64,000 nucleotides of DNA from Gracilariopsis chorda (GCA_003194525.1 NBIV01000265.1:35287-99286); one strand, 5' to 3'; positions 21,925 to 35,372 are shown, numbered from the stretch's first letter. A program made the numbers and translations. The notes: generated by a model from the sequence alone, not told the origin.

Positions 21925-22353
21925 TACTATGAATCTGCGGTGGTGGTTCCTGTTTCTGTCTCCACGTTTGCGGTTAGCAGTTGCTCATCCTTGGTTTTGG
22001 ACGTTGGTAGAATTGTTAGAGTCCCAAGCTCGATGGTTATTACGTCCTTTCCCTTTGTTATATTTTTCATTTGAGCTTTTATTTTTGGGATGTTGTTCTT
22101 TTCCTTCTTTTTGCGCCGACATTCGGCTCTGATGTGGCAAATGCCTCCACAATTCCAACATACAACTCCCTTCTTGTTCCCTTTTGCACGCTGCTTGCGT
22201 CGGGTTGTAGACTTGTTTTGCAGCGTTGTAATGGTGAATGCCATTTTTCTTGGTCTCTGTGGTCGTCGTTGTAGATAAAGAAGCCCGTTGAATACGTTGG
22301 TCTACTTCGGATAACAAAAGTGAAACGAATTGATCGTATTCCATGTGGGTTGC
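21925..22353 (-). pseudogene. Copia 1: gag C-terminus with zinc knuckle
   Basis: MEYDQFVSLLLSEVDQRI begins at the gypsy 2 junction and parallels MEHDQVASLIRSEMDRR in copia element 2. After a frame change the knuckle CWNCGGICHIRAEC follows (CX2CX4HX4C), then a Lys-rich stretch. The N-terminal part of the same gag lies beyond gypsy 2 at 38243-38765. Confidence 0.85.
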
Positions 22354-22889
22354 TGTAAGGAAGTGAAGACCGCTTATCGGACTGGTGTTCTGGCTGCAGG
22401 AGCCTTTCGTTCTTGGCTCATGTAGTACTCGTAGTGGCATACGTGTTTGTTGGTGGCAGCTAGTGCCCCGCGAACGGTAAGCCATACACGTGTGGCGCTG
22501 CCCGGGAAGATATTTATTCTCCGCTAGGGCGGCCGACGCCCTCACCAGGTAAACTCATGGTGCTTCATACTGGGCTCTTCGTCTTGGTCCCTTGGCACGG
22601 ATCCTAGGTCGTAGTAGGAGACGCAGATCGTCAAAGTCCTATACAGGCTGCGCCGTATCGGATATCTACCGTTACATTGGCTCCCTGCTTAGGCACCTGG
22701 TACCTTTTTGGGCTACGCGTGTCTCCCTACTCGCCCTCACAACAGGGGGCCCTGCGCTACTCTGCACTTTGACAGTACCGCCTTTTCCAACTCTGTAGCC
22801 GCACGGCCTTACAAACCATTGCGCGAGACCCACCGCAACCGTTCCCGGACATTTCACTTGAGTAGGACGTCCGCGCATACTACCTCACA
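22354..22889 (+). repeat. Gypsy 2 5' LTR
   Basis: It begins TGTAAGGAAGTGAAG and ends ACCTCACA. It aligns over its whole length with 37701-38237. Confidence 0.9.
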
Positions 22890-22986
22890 TCTCGTCTCTT
22901 GACCTAGGACGCTTCATTCGTGGGAACAGCAGATTCGCTTTTATCGTACCGGAAGAAGCAGAAGCCTAAACGCTTCATCACTCTTA

Positions 22987-25333
22987 ATGACTTGCAAACC
23001 GTCCCGGCTTGACGAGCTCGTTCGTCCGATATCGGTTTCATCGGCACGCAACCGTGCGTGCCCGGAATCGAATCCTCCTGCAATGTCGTTGCCGCTTCTA
23101 CAGTCCAACAGCACGCGCAGTGAAACCCAAGGGATTATACCACGCGTTGACAACCCGGAGCGTTTGCTCAGCCGCACCGGAGAAGCACAACCAAACATGG
23201 AACTTGGAAGAGAACACTCTGGACCTGCACCCCCCGTGCAGACTCGTGACCCCGAATCGGCAGTCTCTGCCTTACTAGACGCACCAAGCGTCTTGGATTT
23301 TGCCTCCCTACATCCCCACTTGGATAGGTGGTTGTCGGAGGAACTCTCCAATCGAAGGCCTGTTCAGGTTGATAATGTCCTTGAACAGAGAGTCTCGTCC
23401 GGAATAGAAACACAGCTTCCCATCACTGCGGAAAGAGTGTACACTCGTCTTCAGAATTCTTCTGTTGTAACCGACGTGGTAGTCGAAACCGTGGAAATGG
23501 AAGTCGCGAACTAACTCTGCAGGCATCTTTTTTTACCTGCTGGAACTCACCCTCAACCTATCTCTGCAACGGAAGTGTTGCAGCAACGCAGTCACCCCAA
23601 TAGAGAACTCCGCACTGAGCCGTGTAGGGATAAAGTATTGAATGCGTGCAGCCTCCCCGTGAGGGGCAGCTCACGGCGGACACGTCAAACCCCTTATCAG
23701 CTCGGGTGAACCCGAACTCTTCGGCCGTCCCCCATGATCCAGAGATGGTGTGGGGCACGTATAGCGTCGATCCAGATCTGGTACCAGATTCAGATGGAGT
23801 CCTCCGTGATAGGGAGATCGCACAAGGCACGTCCAACGTTAAACCGAAGTCGGAGAGAAAGGAGCGTAACAAAAAGAAGAATCGTAAGAGAAACCGTCGA
23901 GGGTCGCATTATTCTCGTTATGGACATTCAGAATTCGACACCGAGTCGGAACGCTCTGACTCGGATACGAGTCAATCGTCTGATACGGAAAATAAATCTG
24001 GCATCTACCGTATCCAGCAAATCAAACCGAACAATCGGGAATTCACCAAGTTATTGAACTTCAAGCCCTACCGCTCGATGAACAGTTCCGGAAAGTACGA
24101 CGCCCGAGCTGCCCAGAGAGTCACAAAGTCTGCAAAATGGATGGCGCTACAAATTCCCGAGAAGTTCAGTGGGAATGATCCGATCACGGTTCTAAAGTTT
24201 CTTAGCGCGTTGAGACCCGCGTGCAAGCAGAACGGCATTCACAAAATAACCGCTGTCTGGTTCTTTCGGTTCTTCAAATCCGATCCAGCTCTGCAGCTCG
24301 TCAAGATCCGTATCTCAAGCGAGTCTGGTGCCGTAGATTTGGACGCGGATGATGAACTTTTACGATCCTATCCGGATGTCGTCAACCATGTCCTGGAGAT
24401 GTACGCTACTGACGAAAAAATCGCGGAAGCGTACCACGATATCACCACTTATCGGCAGAGTTCCGGTATGACGGAAAGTGAATCTACGGACCGTTTATGG
24501 AAGAAGAATATCCGTTGTGGAAACATATTCACCGATTCTCAACTCAAGGCTTTATTCGTGGAAGGGTTGCTGCCCGTAATCTGCACTTTGGTTCGCAATC
24601 ACTGTCTGACGCAACCAAAGATCGGATTCCGGCAGTCGAGTCTCTTCGCAGAAGGTATAGGAGATATTCACCGTGGTGGAAAGAAAGTTTACTCCACCAT
24701 CGAGAGGGGCTTGCAACGCGCACAAGTCTCGCACCCGAGCCCTCCTTACCGGAATGGAAAGTAGTAGGGAGTCCGAGACAGTAGAAGAGCCAGCAGGAGA
24801 GTGCCTTGCAGTGATGCCCTCGCCCAGCGTCTCCTTCCTGTCGATACCGACTACTGACTCCGCTTCGCCCTCTAATACGAGCCCCAGGGTACGTTATCCT
24901 TGACACCGTACTCGGCCTATCAAACCACACGTAAGTATTTTAACTCGAGCTGGAACCAGCATGTCGCTTATGCTCGTCAACTATTCGCCCATATTGCAAG
25001 TGGATGCCTGCCGACATTCGGAAAAAGTTGCTACAGCAACGCAAGCACAACTACTCCCATCGAGTCGATGAAGGATGTTTCTGCCATCGGATGCCATTTA
25101 CTGGAGGCCAGAGAACTCGCTCTGGTAGTTATGGTAGCCAGGGAAGTCACGCTAACAACACAGCTCCGAACCCAGGAAGGCCTCCTCCTGCAAACAAGAA
25201 CACCTGGCGTTCGGTTCTCGTTTGGGAAGAAAATCATGCCCATCAATATGAAGAGCAGGAAAATTCTCAGCAAGACGCGAAGATGCGCCGCGATGTTACA
25301 AAGATGATAAAATGGATGGAGACCGAGCCGTGA
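22987..25333 (+). pseudogene. Gypsy 2 gag, frame-broken
   Basis: Three coding-like blocks in different frames make up gag. Block 1 (22987-23514) is Ser/Pro-rich with a helical end. Block 2 (23646-24764, 372 residues) has a strongly basic tract (KERNKKKNRKRNRR) and then capsid-like sequence (WMALQIPEKFSGNDPITVL, EAYHDITTYRQSSG). Block 3 (25004-25333) is Gln/Asn/Arg-rich and positioned like a nucleocapsid, but no clean CCHC knuckle is visible. The FSGNDPI motif corresponds to FSGEDPI in gypsy 1. Frame changes between the blocks mean no complete protein is made. Confidence 0.75.
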
Positions 25334-25387
25334 AACCGAACGCCGCTACGGAAGATGGACTCTATTATGAAGTGCTGACTTGTATCT

Positions 25388-28300
25388 TTGACACTTCTGA
25401 ACAAGTGTATTTGTTTCGCGGTCAGAACTAAAGTCCTGACAGGCCTTTTTCACAATCCCCGACTGACATGGATGAATACCGTCCTCCTGGATACTGGTGC
25501 CTCACCGAACCTGATTCACACCCGTGGACTACCACCCGGATTGGAATCGAAGTTACTGCCACTTGATACTACAAAAGTATCGGATGCGTCAAGTCGTTCT
25601 ATGACCATCGTGGGTGTTATTCCCCTCGACCTTCGCCTCGGTGACTTGAAGGTCCGAATTCGGTTCCTTGTTTCATCCAACCTGGCAGTCGACTGTATAC
25701 TGAGTACTTCTTTTATTGACCGCTATGTCAAGGCGACCTACCCAAAGGAACGGAAAATATCGTTCCACAACTCACCGTCGGTGGCTTTTTCCAATGTTCG
25801 AAATGGTTCCCGCAACGATGTAACAATCCCCGCTCGATTTCCCCTTAGTACGGTATCAACGAAGCTTCAAGTCGCTCGTTCAATTGTACTCCTTACTATG
25901 TCCGAAATGGCAGTCCTGGTTCAAACCGATGCATCCGGAATGGTTTACTTACAGAACCATCTCAAAACAACACGTCACAACGTCCAGCTGCTTGCAAATG
26001 GTTTCATGGAAGTCCTTTCAAATCGGCCATTTTACGTATTGGTATCTAACATCAGCGACCGCCACACCCACTCACCTAAGAACACCGTCGTTGGTAATGC
26101 TAACCCAGCACCCGCAGCAATACTCTCCGTCACTGATACGACCTATACTCAAGTCGACGAGTATCTCGACATAACTGAGAAGCGGGGTATGAAATTCGAG
26201 GATAAAGCACCGGACGCGGACTGGATATTGACCATTACCATCGGTGAAGAGTATGAACCGCTACGGAACAAGATCATTCAGATGCTCTCAGAGTACGCTG
26301 ACATGTGGGACGGACATCTGGGTACCTTCACGGCCGTCAAACACCGGATTGACTTGGAACTCCATGCCCGACCGGTCCACCAGGTTTCCTATCGATCCGG
26401 TCAGAAGGCCTGTGAATGGGAGAAAGAGCAAGTCACGAAGATGCTCGAGAAAGGAGTTATTTAACCGTCATCGGCAGAATGGGCAAGCCCAGGAGTCATC
26501 GCCTTGAAAAAGGACGGATCATGGCACTTCTGCTTATAATACAGAAAGCTCAACGCTGTCACGGTTTGCGACTGTTACCAGATACCAAGGATGAATGAGT
26601 GTATCGATTCAATAGGAGACGCAAGGGTGTTCTCCACCATTGACGCCAACTGGGGATATTGGCAAGTGAAAATCGACGAGCCCGACAGAGACAAGATGTC
26701 TTTCACCTCTCACGTGGGTTTTTATTGCTTTATTCGGATGCTGTTCGGTTTGAAGAACGCCTCTGCGACGTTCTATAGAGCAATATATGTCATCCTGAAT
26801 TTAATTAGTTAACAGATTACCATACTTTATCCCGACGATGTCATTATACACTCGACTTCCGCTTTGGATCATTACAAGCTCCTGACGAAGGTACTTTACA
26901 CTCTCCGAGAAGCCAGAATAACGTTGAATCTGAAGAAGGTCTTCTTTATCCAATCGGCTTTTGACTACTTGAAACACGTCATCTCACCCGGGAAGCTTCG
27001 AGTCGCGTCGAAAACTTGCGACGCTGTCACGAGAGCTAAACCACCACGGAGTCAGACCGAGATTCGAGCATTCCTTGGCCTCTGTAACGTTAAAAGGCGC
27101 TTCGTCCCAAAGTTCGCACGCATCACCCATCCGCTAAACCGGAAGTTAGAGAATGAGCAACCGGGGGACCTGGAACCGTTTTCAGAAGAAGATGTGGTGG
27201 CATTCGGAGCACTCAAAGAGAAACTAACCTGCCTCCAATTCTTTCTCTCCCAAGACCCAGTAAGCCTTGTCTGCTAGAAACGAATGCCTGTAACCGTCAA
27301 GTCTAGTCTATGCTGCTCCAAAAGCAAGTGCATGCAAAGGGCTACCATCCCATCGGATATTGGAGCCGTTCACTAACCGTGCCGGATAGGAACTATGGCA
27401 CCTCAGAACGAGAATGCTTGGCCATCGTATGAAGTATGTTGCTCCTGAGGCCTTATCCGGAAGGAAAACGGTTCACCGTTGGGACTGACCCGAATGCCTT
27501 ACGTTGGCTCATCAACAAACTGATGGAACATGAAGACTCGCCAGATGGCGCTTGGGTCTCGCGAAGTTCGACTTCGAATTCCAGTACCGTCCCGGAATCA
27601 AGCATCTGCCCGCGGACGCACTGTCCCGCATGCCGACCAACGGGAACGATATAACACCTCTCGAGGATAAAATACCATGTCTGTTCACGGAGGAAGATGA
27701 ATCCGAGTCGGAATACGTCATCACAGATGTTACCGTGAACGGAGAAGTTTACAAGGATGTACTGGTGAGTTTTCCAATGACTATGGACACAGAAGAACCC
27801 TTGCATGTTATGGCGACCGTACCCGAACAACTTGGCTTCACCCTGATACTGATCAAAAAGTTTATCGACTGCCAGGCGGAGGACCCGTTTTGCAAGGAGA
27901 AAGCTCTATCAGTTGGAGATCCAAAATCCCATTTGCACTACAACCACTCCGGAGTACTATGAAAACTTTCGCCGATTGACGGGGCCATACAACAGGTCGT
28001 ACCGGTGTCCCTACGGTAGAAAGAACTCTACATCTCCCACTATCCACTCCTGCCTGGGCACCTGGGCTCGGTCAAGATATATTAAACCTTGCGAGGGGAC
28101 TTCTACTGGCCCCTTATGTCGCAACATGTGTATGAAGCATTCTCAAAATGCAAACCCTGTCGAGCGGTTTGCGGAACTTACTTGAAGAATCAGAAGTACT
28201 TGAATTTGTTTCCTGCATCGAGACCATTCCAATTCGTGGCTATGGACATCCTTGGCCAACTGCCGAAAACTGGACGCGGAAGCAATTACATACTGGTAGT

Positions 28301-28862
28301 GACGGATCGCTTTACAAAGCTCACTAGAGCCATACCGCTGTCGGATACGAAAGCGACCGACGTTTCCATCGCTTTCTGGGAGAACTGGGTGTACTCCTAC
28401 GAGATTCCTACCTACCTACTTACCGACAACGGCCCGCAGTTCGTGGCCAAGTATTTCGAGTCGCTAACAGCCGATCTCAGAATTACGCATGTACTTACAG
28501 TTGCTAATCAGCCACAGACAAATGGGCAGGCCGAAAGGTTTAAAAAAAGTGTTGATCAACCGCCTGCGGCACTACGTATCCGAACACCAAAAAGACTTAG
28601 AGAAGCTGGTTCAGCCCCTCGTGTACGGGTATAACCTGCAAGTTTACGGATCAACGGGTTTCACTTTTTTTGACCTCTCTTTCACTTAGCAACCTCCAGG
28701 GATCGTAGTGGATGATCCTAAATCCGCACTTCCGCAAACGGCATCTCTCGTCCCGACAACGGACGAAACCAAGCGCGTCATGCGCGCCCAGATTTCAGAA
28801 CTCATCACGCTGGCCTCATACGACTCCCGAATACGATACAAGCCAATCTTTAAAGAGGTTGA
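25388..28862 (+). pseudogene. Gypsy 2 pol, heavily mutated, cut by the Helitron
   Basis: Protease has LLDTGASPNLIH (near 25490). RT begins before a TAA at 26462 and resumes with IPRMNECIDSIGDARVFSTI. The active site reads ILYPDDVII instead of YLDD. RNase H remains include GYWSRSLTVPDRNYGTSE and RPGIKHLPADALSRM. The integrase core (28089-28634) keeps Asp in AMDILGQL, Asp in LTDNGPQF and Glu in NGQAERFK. A frame change follows, and the frame ends at IRYKPIFKEVD where the Helitron starts. Stops occur at 26462, about 26540, 26810 and elsewhere. This copy is a fossil. Confidence 0.88.
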
Positions 28863-28871
28863 CAAGTAGAA

Positions 28872-28886
28872 GCGGCCTTCGGCCGC
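28872..28886 (-). terminator. Helitron 3' terminal hairpin
   Basis: A perfect 6-bp stem GCGGCC/GGCCGC with a TTC loop stands 9 nt from the 3' end. This is the expected transposition-terminator structure of rolling-circle elements. Confidence 0.85.
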
Positions 28887-29010
28887 GGGCGCCACTGCAC
28901 GCCGCGTTGGAAGAGTTGTAAAAAGCGGTGAGAAGAAAAAATGGGTGGGGAAAGCAAAAGCAGAAAAGCAAATAGTTTAATTCAGTGAAAGGACAATGCA
29001 AGAAATATGA

Positions 29011-32000
29011 TTAAGGTTGTGGAGGGATGCAGAACTGAATGGCTTCAGGCAGCACTGAGTTGGCGATTGGAACAGGCATGGGATCAATTGTGTGCGCATT
29101 CACGGGTGTAAACTGCGGGCCATCTAGAAGCAGCACTTGGTCGTTGTTTCGAACGCCCGACAATGTGACATACAACTGACCAGCGCAGAAAAATGTGGAT
29201 CGCACATCAACAAACAAGCCTCCCAACGTCTTTCCCTGTCATTTGTGAACGGTAGCTGCAAACGCGAGACGAATGGGGAACTGCTTTCGAATCATGTGAA
29301 TATCTGCGAAAGAAAACTCGAAGTTCATAAGATGCAGGAGCTGTCGTTCTAGCACCTGTCCGGTCTCGTCGAATCGAGCCACCTGCATCGTAAACTGATC
29401 GACACGCACGACTACGAACAGCTTTCCGTTGACCACAGCACGATGCAGCACGTTCCAAATGACTATAACTGGCACACCAATCTTCAAGTCCAAGTTATGA
29501 GGTGGTACTCCAGTAGGGGCATACTGATATGCAAATTCTGGAACAAAAGTATTGGTAACCTCGGGGTCTGAGTACTGTCCAAAGTTAGGTTTTACCGTCG
29601 TAGCTGACGGAAGAGTTAAGCGTTCACCAGGAAACAGATCCAGCGCTGCCACATTTTGTTCGTCGAGCAACTGGTTTGTGGACGCAATGAGCATTTTGCT
29701 GAGATCCACATCCTCCTTGCGTCGTGTTGTGAGCCACTTCCACAGGAATTGGTAAGTGGTTTGCATGCCACTGGTAGATCTGAGTGGTAGTGGAGCGTTG
29801 TTGAATATTGTGTTGCGTGCAATGGAACGTAACAGCGACGCAAATGCAGGATCATCGGCTTGGCGTATTTGTTCGGGGAGATACAGCACTTGACCCGAGC
29901 ACGCCGTCCACAGATCTCTCTTCCATGGCAATTCGTTGAGAATGTTTGTGTACCCTCGTCTTACATTTCCACTTGGCTCGGCCTCCATGCACACCTGCGG
30001 CACCACTGGAAGCAGCTGGGAGTAGTCGCCGGATGGAACGATGGTCAAGCCCCCAAATAGAGGCGGGTTTTCCATTCCACTGCAGCGAAGATCTTTGAGC
30101 AACGCATCCATAAGTTCAAAGAGCTTTCTTGAGAGCATGGAAGCCTCATCAAAGACGAGCAGTTGTATTTCGCTTATCAGTTCTGCACGTTGAGATCGGG
30201 GACCGTACTTTGACAAAGTGGCTGTAGTACTGCTTGTGCTGTCCCTATCAGCTACATCCAGTCCGAGCAGGCTATGTGAAGTGCGGCCACCTTCGTACAA
30301 AGATGCTGCAATTGTTGTAGCAGTCATTTTGGCGAGCATTCCTTCCGACTCAGCGATATCACGAAGGAGGTTGAGCACGTATGTCTTTCCGGTTCCTGCG
30401 GATCCTTGCACAAAGAACACGTTTCCAGGAGTGCTTGTTCGCTCCTGCAGCGCCTGTCGTTGTTGCAATGCGGCAATGACGGTGTCAATGACTTTTCTTT
30501 GGCGAGGTTTTAAGGTGGCGTACCTTGACTGCAAAGTTGACGAATTTTGCACCACTCGCGTGCCTCAAGTTGTTGTAGCTCGAATCGCCTCAGTCAGTGC
30601 TGCACCATCCTGCTGTAGGTGTTTCGAGAAGAAGCTTTGATCGCGAAGCAGTTGTCCACCGTGTCGGTCTGAGATCTCCACCACACGTCGATACATTTCT
30701 TGCTTTCTTTGCTGCTCATCTCCTGTATGTATGTCGCTACATAGTGCCTCCCAGTTTTTGACGGCCATTTTCTCTGGGTCTGCGCCTTCTTGGTAGAGTG
30801 TGACAACCAGACGTCGTAGCTCGGAGGGCGTGCTGTATATCTGCACTGCTTCTTGAAATGCAATATCAAACTCGGATCCGTCCACGAGCAGTCCGATTGC
30901 AATCGCGGTTTCACGAAGAGTTTCATACTGCTGTTCGTTGAAAGTCCTTGTGTCTTCATAAGAGCTCGAGCCGTGATTCATGAGCACCAAGCGCAAAGCA
31001 AATAGCTCAATTTCCGACGGGGAAACACCTCTGATCCTTGCGACGCACTGCTGGTCTTCGGTGCGCTCTATCACGTACATGGGCGGATCGCAGTCGTCTG
31101 TGGGCACCTGAGTGCTGTCTCCGTCGTATTGGTTAAGCACGCGGGTAGGAAGAGTGCGATTGAATTGCACTTTTTCAAAGTACGCACGGTAGTCGAGGTC
31201 CGCGTATGCTTCGGGCCTTGCAAAGTATCTCTCCAGTGTAGACAGCTGCGATGTGGAATGGATTTAATTTGGACCTCTGGGTAGAAAAATTCGCTCTCCT
31301 TTCAAGTGAATGACCAGTCGTTCTACTTTTGGTAAGATGTGAACATGTCGAAACTCAAATTTTCTCCAAGCTGCGATGACGGCGCCCACCACACGCACTC
31401 GCATGTATGCACGAATGTCGTTCTGCACCTGCGGCTCTTGTTGCTGCTCGTTCTGTGTACCTGTCTCACTAGCACCACTCACATTGAGCACCACGTCCTG
31501 AAATTTGGGCTGTTTGAACGCGTACTTCATCAGATAAGCCACTGCACCCCCTCCTTGCGTGCGTTCTACGTTGATATGAGAGCGGTACTTCTTGGTCAGA
31601 TTTGGGTTGTACGGCACAATCCTGATGTCTTGTTGCCTTCTTCTGCTGTAGATCACGCGATTCGCGCCTTCTTCAATGTATGTTTCGGGCACAATCATGT
31701 TGCTGTCGTATCCAAACTTGCACCGCCCAGAGCGATTCCGGCAATAGGGGGAGTGGCGGTGCCTGTGCATGGACTGAATGAGGCCACGCAACGCGTCGTC
31801 TTCGCCTGGAAGAGGAGGTTCTGCACGAATCAGCTCGTCGATCACATCAACGTCTTCAATCATGCCTTCTTCGACCCAAACGAGCATGTGGTGATGAGGC
31901 ACATTGCGCTCTTGAAATTCGAGCTTTGATGCAAGCCCCAGGCACTTCATTCCAAAGATGTGCTCCGAGTTTTCCTCCAGGTCCTTCATGAAGTCATTTG

Positions 32001-34617
32001 CGTACTGGTTTTACACCCTTGCAATCAGATCCAGTCGGTCAAACGGTCGAGGGTGGTTATTCTGTACCTTACATGTGCCAAGATTAGTGGTGTCCATCCC
32101 AAGTCGCTGGATGTCCTCTCGCCATATGTTCATGGTGATTGTACTGAACAGAGAAGGCGGTCCTCTCTGCGCTACGATCGCCTGTACATCCATGAGCTTG
32201 TTCCTCCATTACGCTGCTGCGTTGCCGAGTCATCGGGCAGAAAGATGCGTCCCATTTGCGCGAAGTGGGATGGTGACACATGACCTGTTTGCTGTTGCGC
32301 TTGTTGGGTCTCTTGCTCTTGTACAATACGTGCCTGTTGTTCTCTCTCCAGGAGACGTAGTCGCATGTACTCAATGGTTTTGTGCGTGCGAAGCATCCAC
32401 ATCTGCATTATCGGTCCACTGTTTAGGAGGATGTTGTCTGAGTACAAACGTCGCTTCGCGTTCTCAGCCCAGGTGAGCTTTTGGAGCTCCCACTCGTTGC
32501 CGCTGAGACCTGAGCTTTGCTGTGTGGAGTTCCTTGCATCCAGAAACAGGTCGATGTCAAACGGTTCGTGCTGATCACCGTGCGGGTAGAGAAGAGGGAA
32601 AGTGCCCTTGTCTGCAAGTTTGGATGCCGGTTTTAGAAGTCGGTACCGCACATGCGCATTGTTTGCAACATTCTCAATCGTCCTGCCCTAGCGGCAGCAG
32701 CACTCGTCACTGCAGTGTGCTCTTCGGTAACGGTTCCTTCTTCCAAGCGCGGTACTTGAGACTCCACCCGGTACAGGCCAGTTGGATCAACCACGAGCGT
32801 TCTCATCATGGTTGGGCCCCCACCAGGAACACCTTCAGGGAGAGGGCCAGCACCTGCATGAGGAGTACTGACTGTAGCACTTCGGGTTCCTTCGTATTCA
32901 CGTACGACTACTCCTTGTTCCGCTGCTTGCACGCTGATATCCACGGCGGTCTCCGCATTTTGTTGTTGTTCTTACTGTTGCGTGTTAAGCATGAATCGGT
33001 AGCGTTCGTGCACCATGGCTGGCTTTGGCTGGATCACCTCGTACAATTTGAGTACGATATCTCTTACGTTGATGTCCTGAATGAACGCGCGCAGATTGGC
33101 ACGCGCATAGTGAGATGGATCCAAGGAGGGCGGACCGGTACCACACAGAAAGCTGTAGCGCATGTTGTTCCGGTTCTGTGTGGGCAGAGCGAGAGCTGCG
33201 TTGCCCTCAAGTCTGAGAAAAGAGGGACCGCCTCCCGTCACATACGACATGTCCATGAACGCTCGCGTCGTCGCGAAGAGCGTATTCAAGTTGAGGAAAT
33301 AGCTGTGAAAGCCTCTCAGGCAATAAACACTGCAAACTAACACGCTGTTATGCCTTCTTCGGAACGTGATGCCCCACCCTGAAATTCTTTTCATTCCACA
33401 GCACACTTCATTGGTCTCTTTGCCAATCAAAATGCATCCGCAGTACTTGCAGCTATGAATTCTCAATGTCCAGTCCGGGTACGTGCAGGAGGAGAGCGTG
33501 TGTGCGTGCTCCCTGCATCTTCCGCATCGCCTTTGACCCGCAGTGGAAAGCGTCTCAAACTCTGGAACGCTTGCACGGATGGCGCGATCATTCCTCTCCT
33601 GAGCTGCCACGGTATACGACGCCTACTACAAGCGATACAGTCCTCGATCCGGACGTCCAGCACACTGCATGATCTTCGTATCAAGCTGCTGAGGTGGGTG
33701 CTACGGCTGCTGCAGCTGCTGCTGTGGCGGGTGTAAGAAAGCAGGAGTGATCTCATCTTCTTCAACTTCTATGGGAACTGGCATCTGCTCTTCTTGTTCT
33801 TCGGGTTGTGGCAGAGCAGGTTGCTGTGGCGGCTGTGAGGGGACGGGAGTGATCTCATCCTCTTCCAATTCTATCGGGATGGGCATCTGTTGTTCTTCTT
33901 CAACTTGCAGCATAGAAGGCTACTGCAGCGGCTGAGAGGGAGCAGGATTGATCACGCCCTCTTCCACTTCCACCGGAACTGGCATCCGTTCTTTTCTTTC
34001 AACTAGCGGCAGAGGACGGGCGTCTGTCTCCACGGTTGTGTTGCCCTCATCATTGACAGCAGGCCCAGGCATTGGTGGGAGGGATGCAGGCATAGAAGAG
34101 GAAGTTGGTCGTGATTTGGGCCAGGAACCACTTGCCCCAGTGACGCACGTGGGTGCAGGAGTAGTTTTGTCCTCTTCCCCGGCCGGAACAATGGGTCTTT
34201 GCACATGCGCTCCGCTCTCATTTACCGGCATCTCATCTGGAGCGGGAGGAACTGGCAATCGTCGAGGTCGTCCAGCTCCTGGCCTTGCGCCGCCTGAGTT
34301 CACTCTGGCACCTCCCAAATTGGCTCTGGCACCATCGGAATTGGCTCTGGCCCCATCTGAACTGGCTCTGGCGACTCCAGAATTGGCTCTGGCACCTCCA
34401 GAATTGTCTCTGGCACCTCCGGCATTGGCTCGAGCACCCCCAGCATTGGCTCTGGCACCTCCAGCATTGGCTCGATCACCCCGGTATTGGCTCGGGCACC
34501 TCCAGAACTGACTCTTGCACCTCCCGAATTGGATCTGGCACCTCCAGATCTCGCTCGAGCACCTCCAGAGTTCGGTCTGGCCCCATCTGAGGTTGGACGT
34601 GGACCTCCTCGCGTCAT
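29011..34617 (-). pseudogene. Helitron Rep-helicase (RepHel), several stops and frameshifts
   Basis: RepHel nicks and unwinds the element for rolling-circle transposition. From Met 34617 an Ala/Gly/Arg-rich repeat tract leads to Pro/Glu repeats and a Cys-rich zinc region (33610-32972, e.g. CGRCREHAH, CKYCGC). Then come a Helitron_like_N part (FPLLYPHG, 32600), Rep with the HUH-type motif PHHHMLVW (about 31895), a two-tyrosine motif AYLMKYAFK (about 31535), and a Pif1-type helicase with Walker A GSAGTGKT (residues 51-58 from Met 30555) and Walker B LLVFDEAS. Stops in the running frame lie at 32972, 32011, 31264, 30565 and 29239. Frame changes occur near 34490, 32650 and 32195. The stop at 29239-29241 falls in helicase motif VI (VHK-stop-QGKTLGG). 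The gene is inactive, though every domain is still recognisable. Confidence 0.9.
34300..34600 (-). repeat. 18-bp minisatellite inside RepHel
   Basis: More than 12 degenerate 18-bp units (core CCTCCAGAATTGGCTCTG) encode repeats of the type GGARANS on the minus strand. A one-base frame change inside the array shifts the repeat into another frame. Confidence 0.8.
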
Positions 34618-35268
34618 TTAAATTACAAAAAACAGAAACAATCAATTCAATTATTTTAAACCGCTAAAAACTCGACAGAGTTCCAAAAAAACTGCAATAT
34701 AATAAAAAGTTGAAAGTGAAGAACTGGTGGCAGTTTGTTGCATTGCACCCATCGGGCCTAGTTGCATGAGCAATTAAAAAATTGCTGCAAGACTTATATT
34801 TACTCGATGCAGTTGTGCGCAGCACAGGGACTCTCGACACACTCCTATTGGATTATGACGGGCGGAGTGTGCCCAGCCAGTTTTCAAGCCGTTTGATGTT
34901 TAACACGCGTCCGGTTGAAAGGATTGGTCTGCTTTTGCTCACACACCAGAGTGTGCTTTCCGGCCCCAAGAGATACGACACAGGGGCCGCCCCGGACCCT
35001 GCAAAGCAAGCTGGTATTAGGTCCGGTAAGCCTTCAGACTTCCTGATCGCCGTTACACGACCACTATACCTCAGAGGAGCACCTGACCTTTCCCAGATCC
35101 GTGGTACTTAGTGGGTTACTCTTGTGGTGACTTGCACACGAGCTCGGCCTTGCATAGGTCCCAGGCCAGCAAACTGTGCCCAAAGTAGCAAAAGGTTACG
35201 ACACTGCGCTATTGTACATGCCTGAAATGGGAGGTGAAAATAGTGGTTAGGTCAGCAATCGAGATGAT

Positions 35269-35332
35269 TTTTGCACTGCGTCAGTGCAGTATATATGCTC
35301 TGTGCATTGTGCTGCACTGGCGCAGTGCAAAA
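35269..35332. repeat. Helitron 5' subterminal inverted repeat A
   Basis: The 21-bp arms 35269-35289 and 35312-35332 have one mismatch; the core is TGCACTG with a GCAGTGCA partner. It could fold into a long hairpin. Confidence 0.75.
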
Positions 35333-35372
35333 AGGCAGCCACGTGTCGTGCAAGCCAGCTAATGCTCCCGAA

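Noticed and set aside
31339-31929. 196-codon plus-strand ORF in the Helitron
   Set aside because: It lies exactly opposite the Rep domain and is a shadow of it.
33948-34511. 187-codon plus-strand ORF
   Set aside because: It is a mirror of the Helitron repeat tract with no independent support.
34300-34600. CRISPR-like array
   Set aside because: Units are contiguous 18-mers without unique spacers and are in frame with the Helitron protein.
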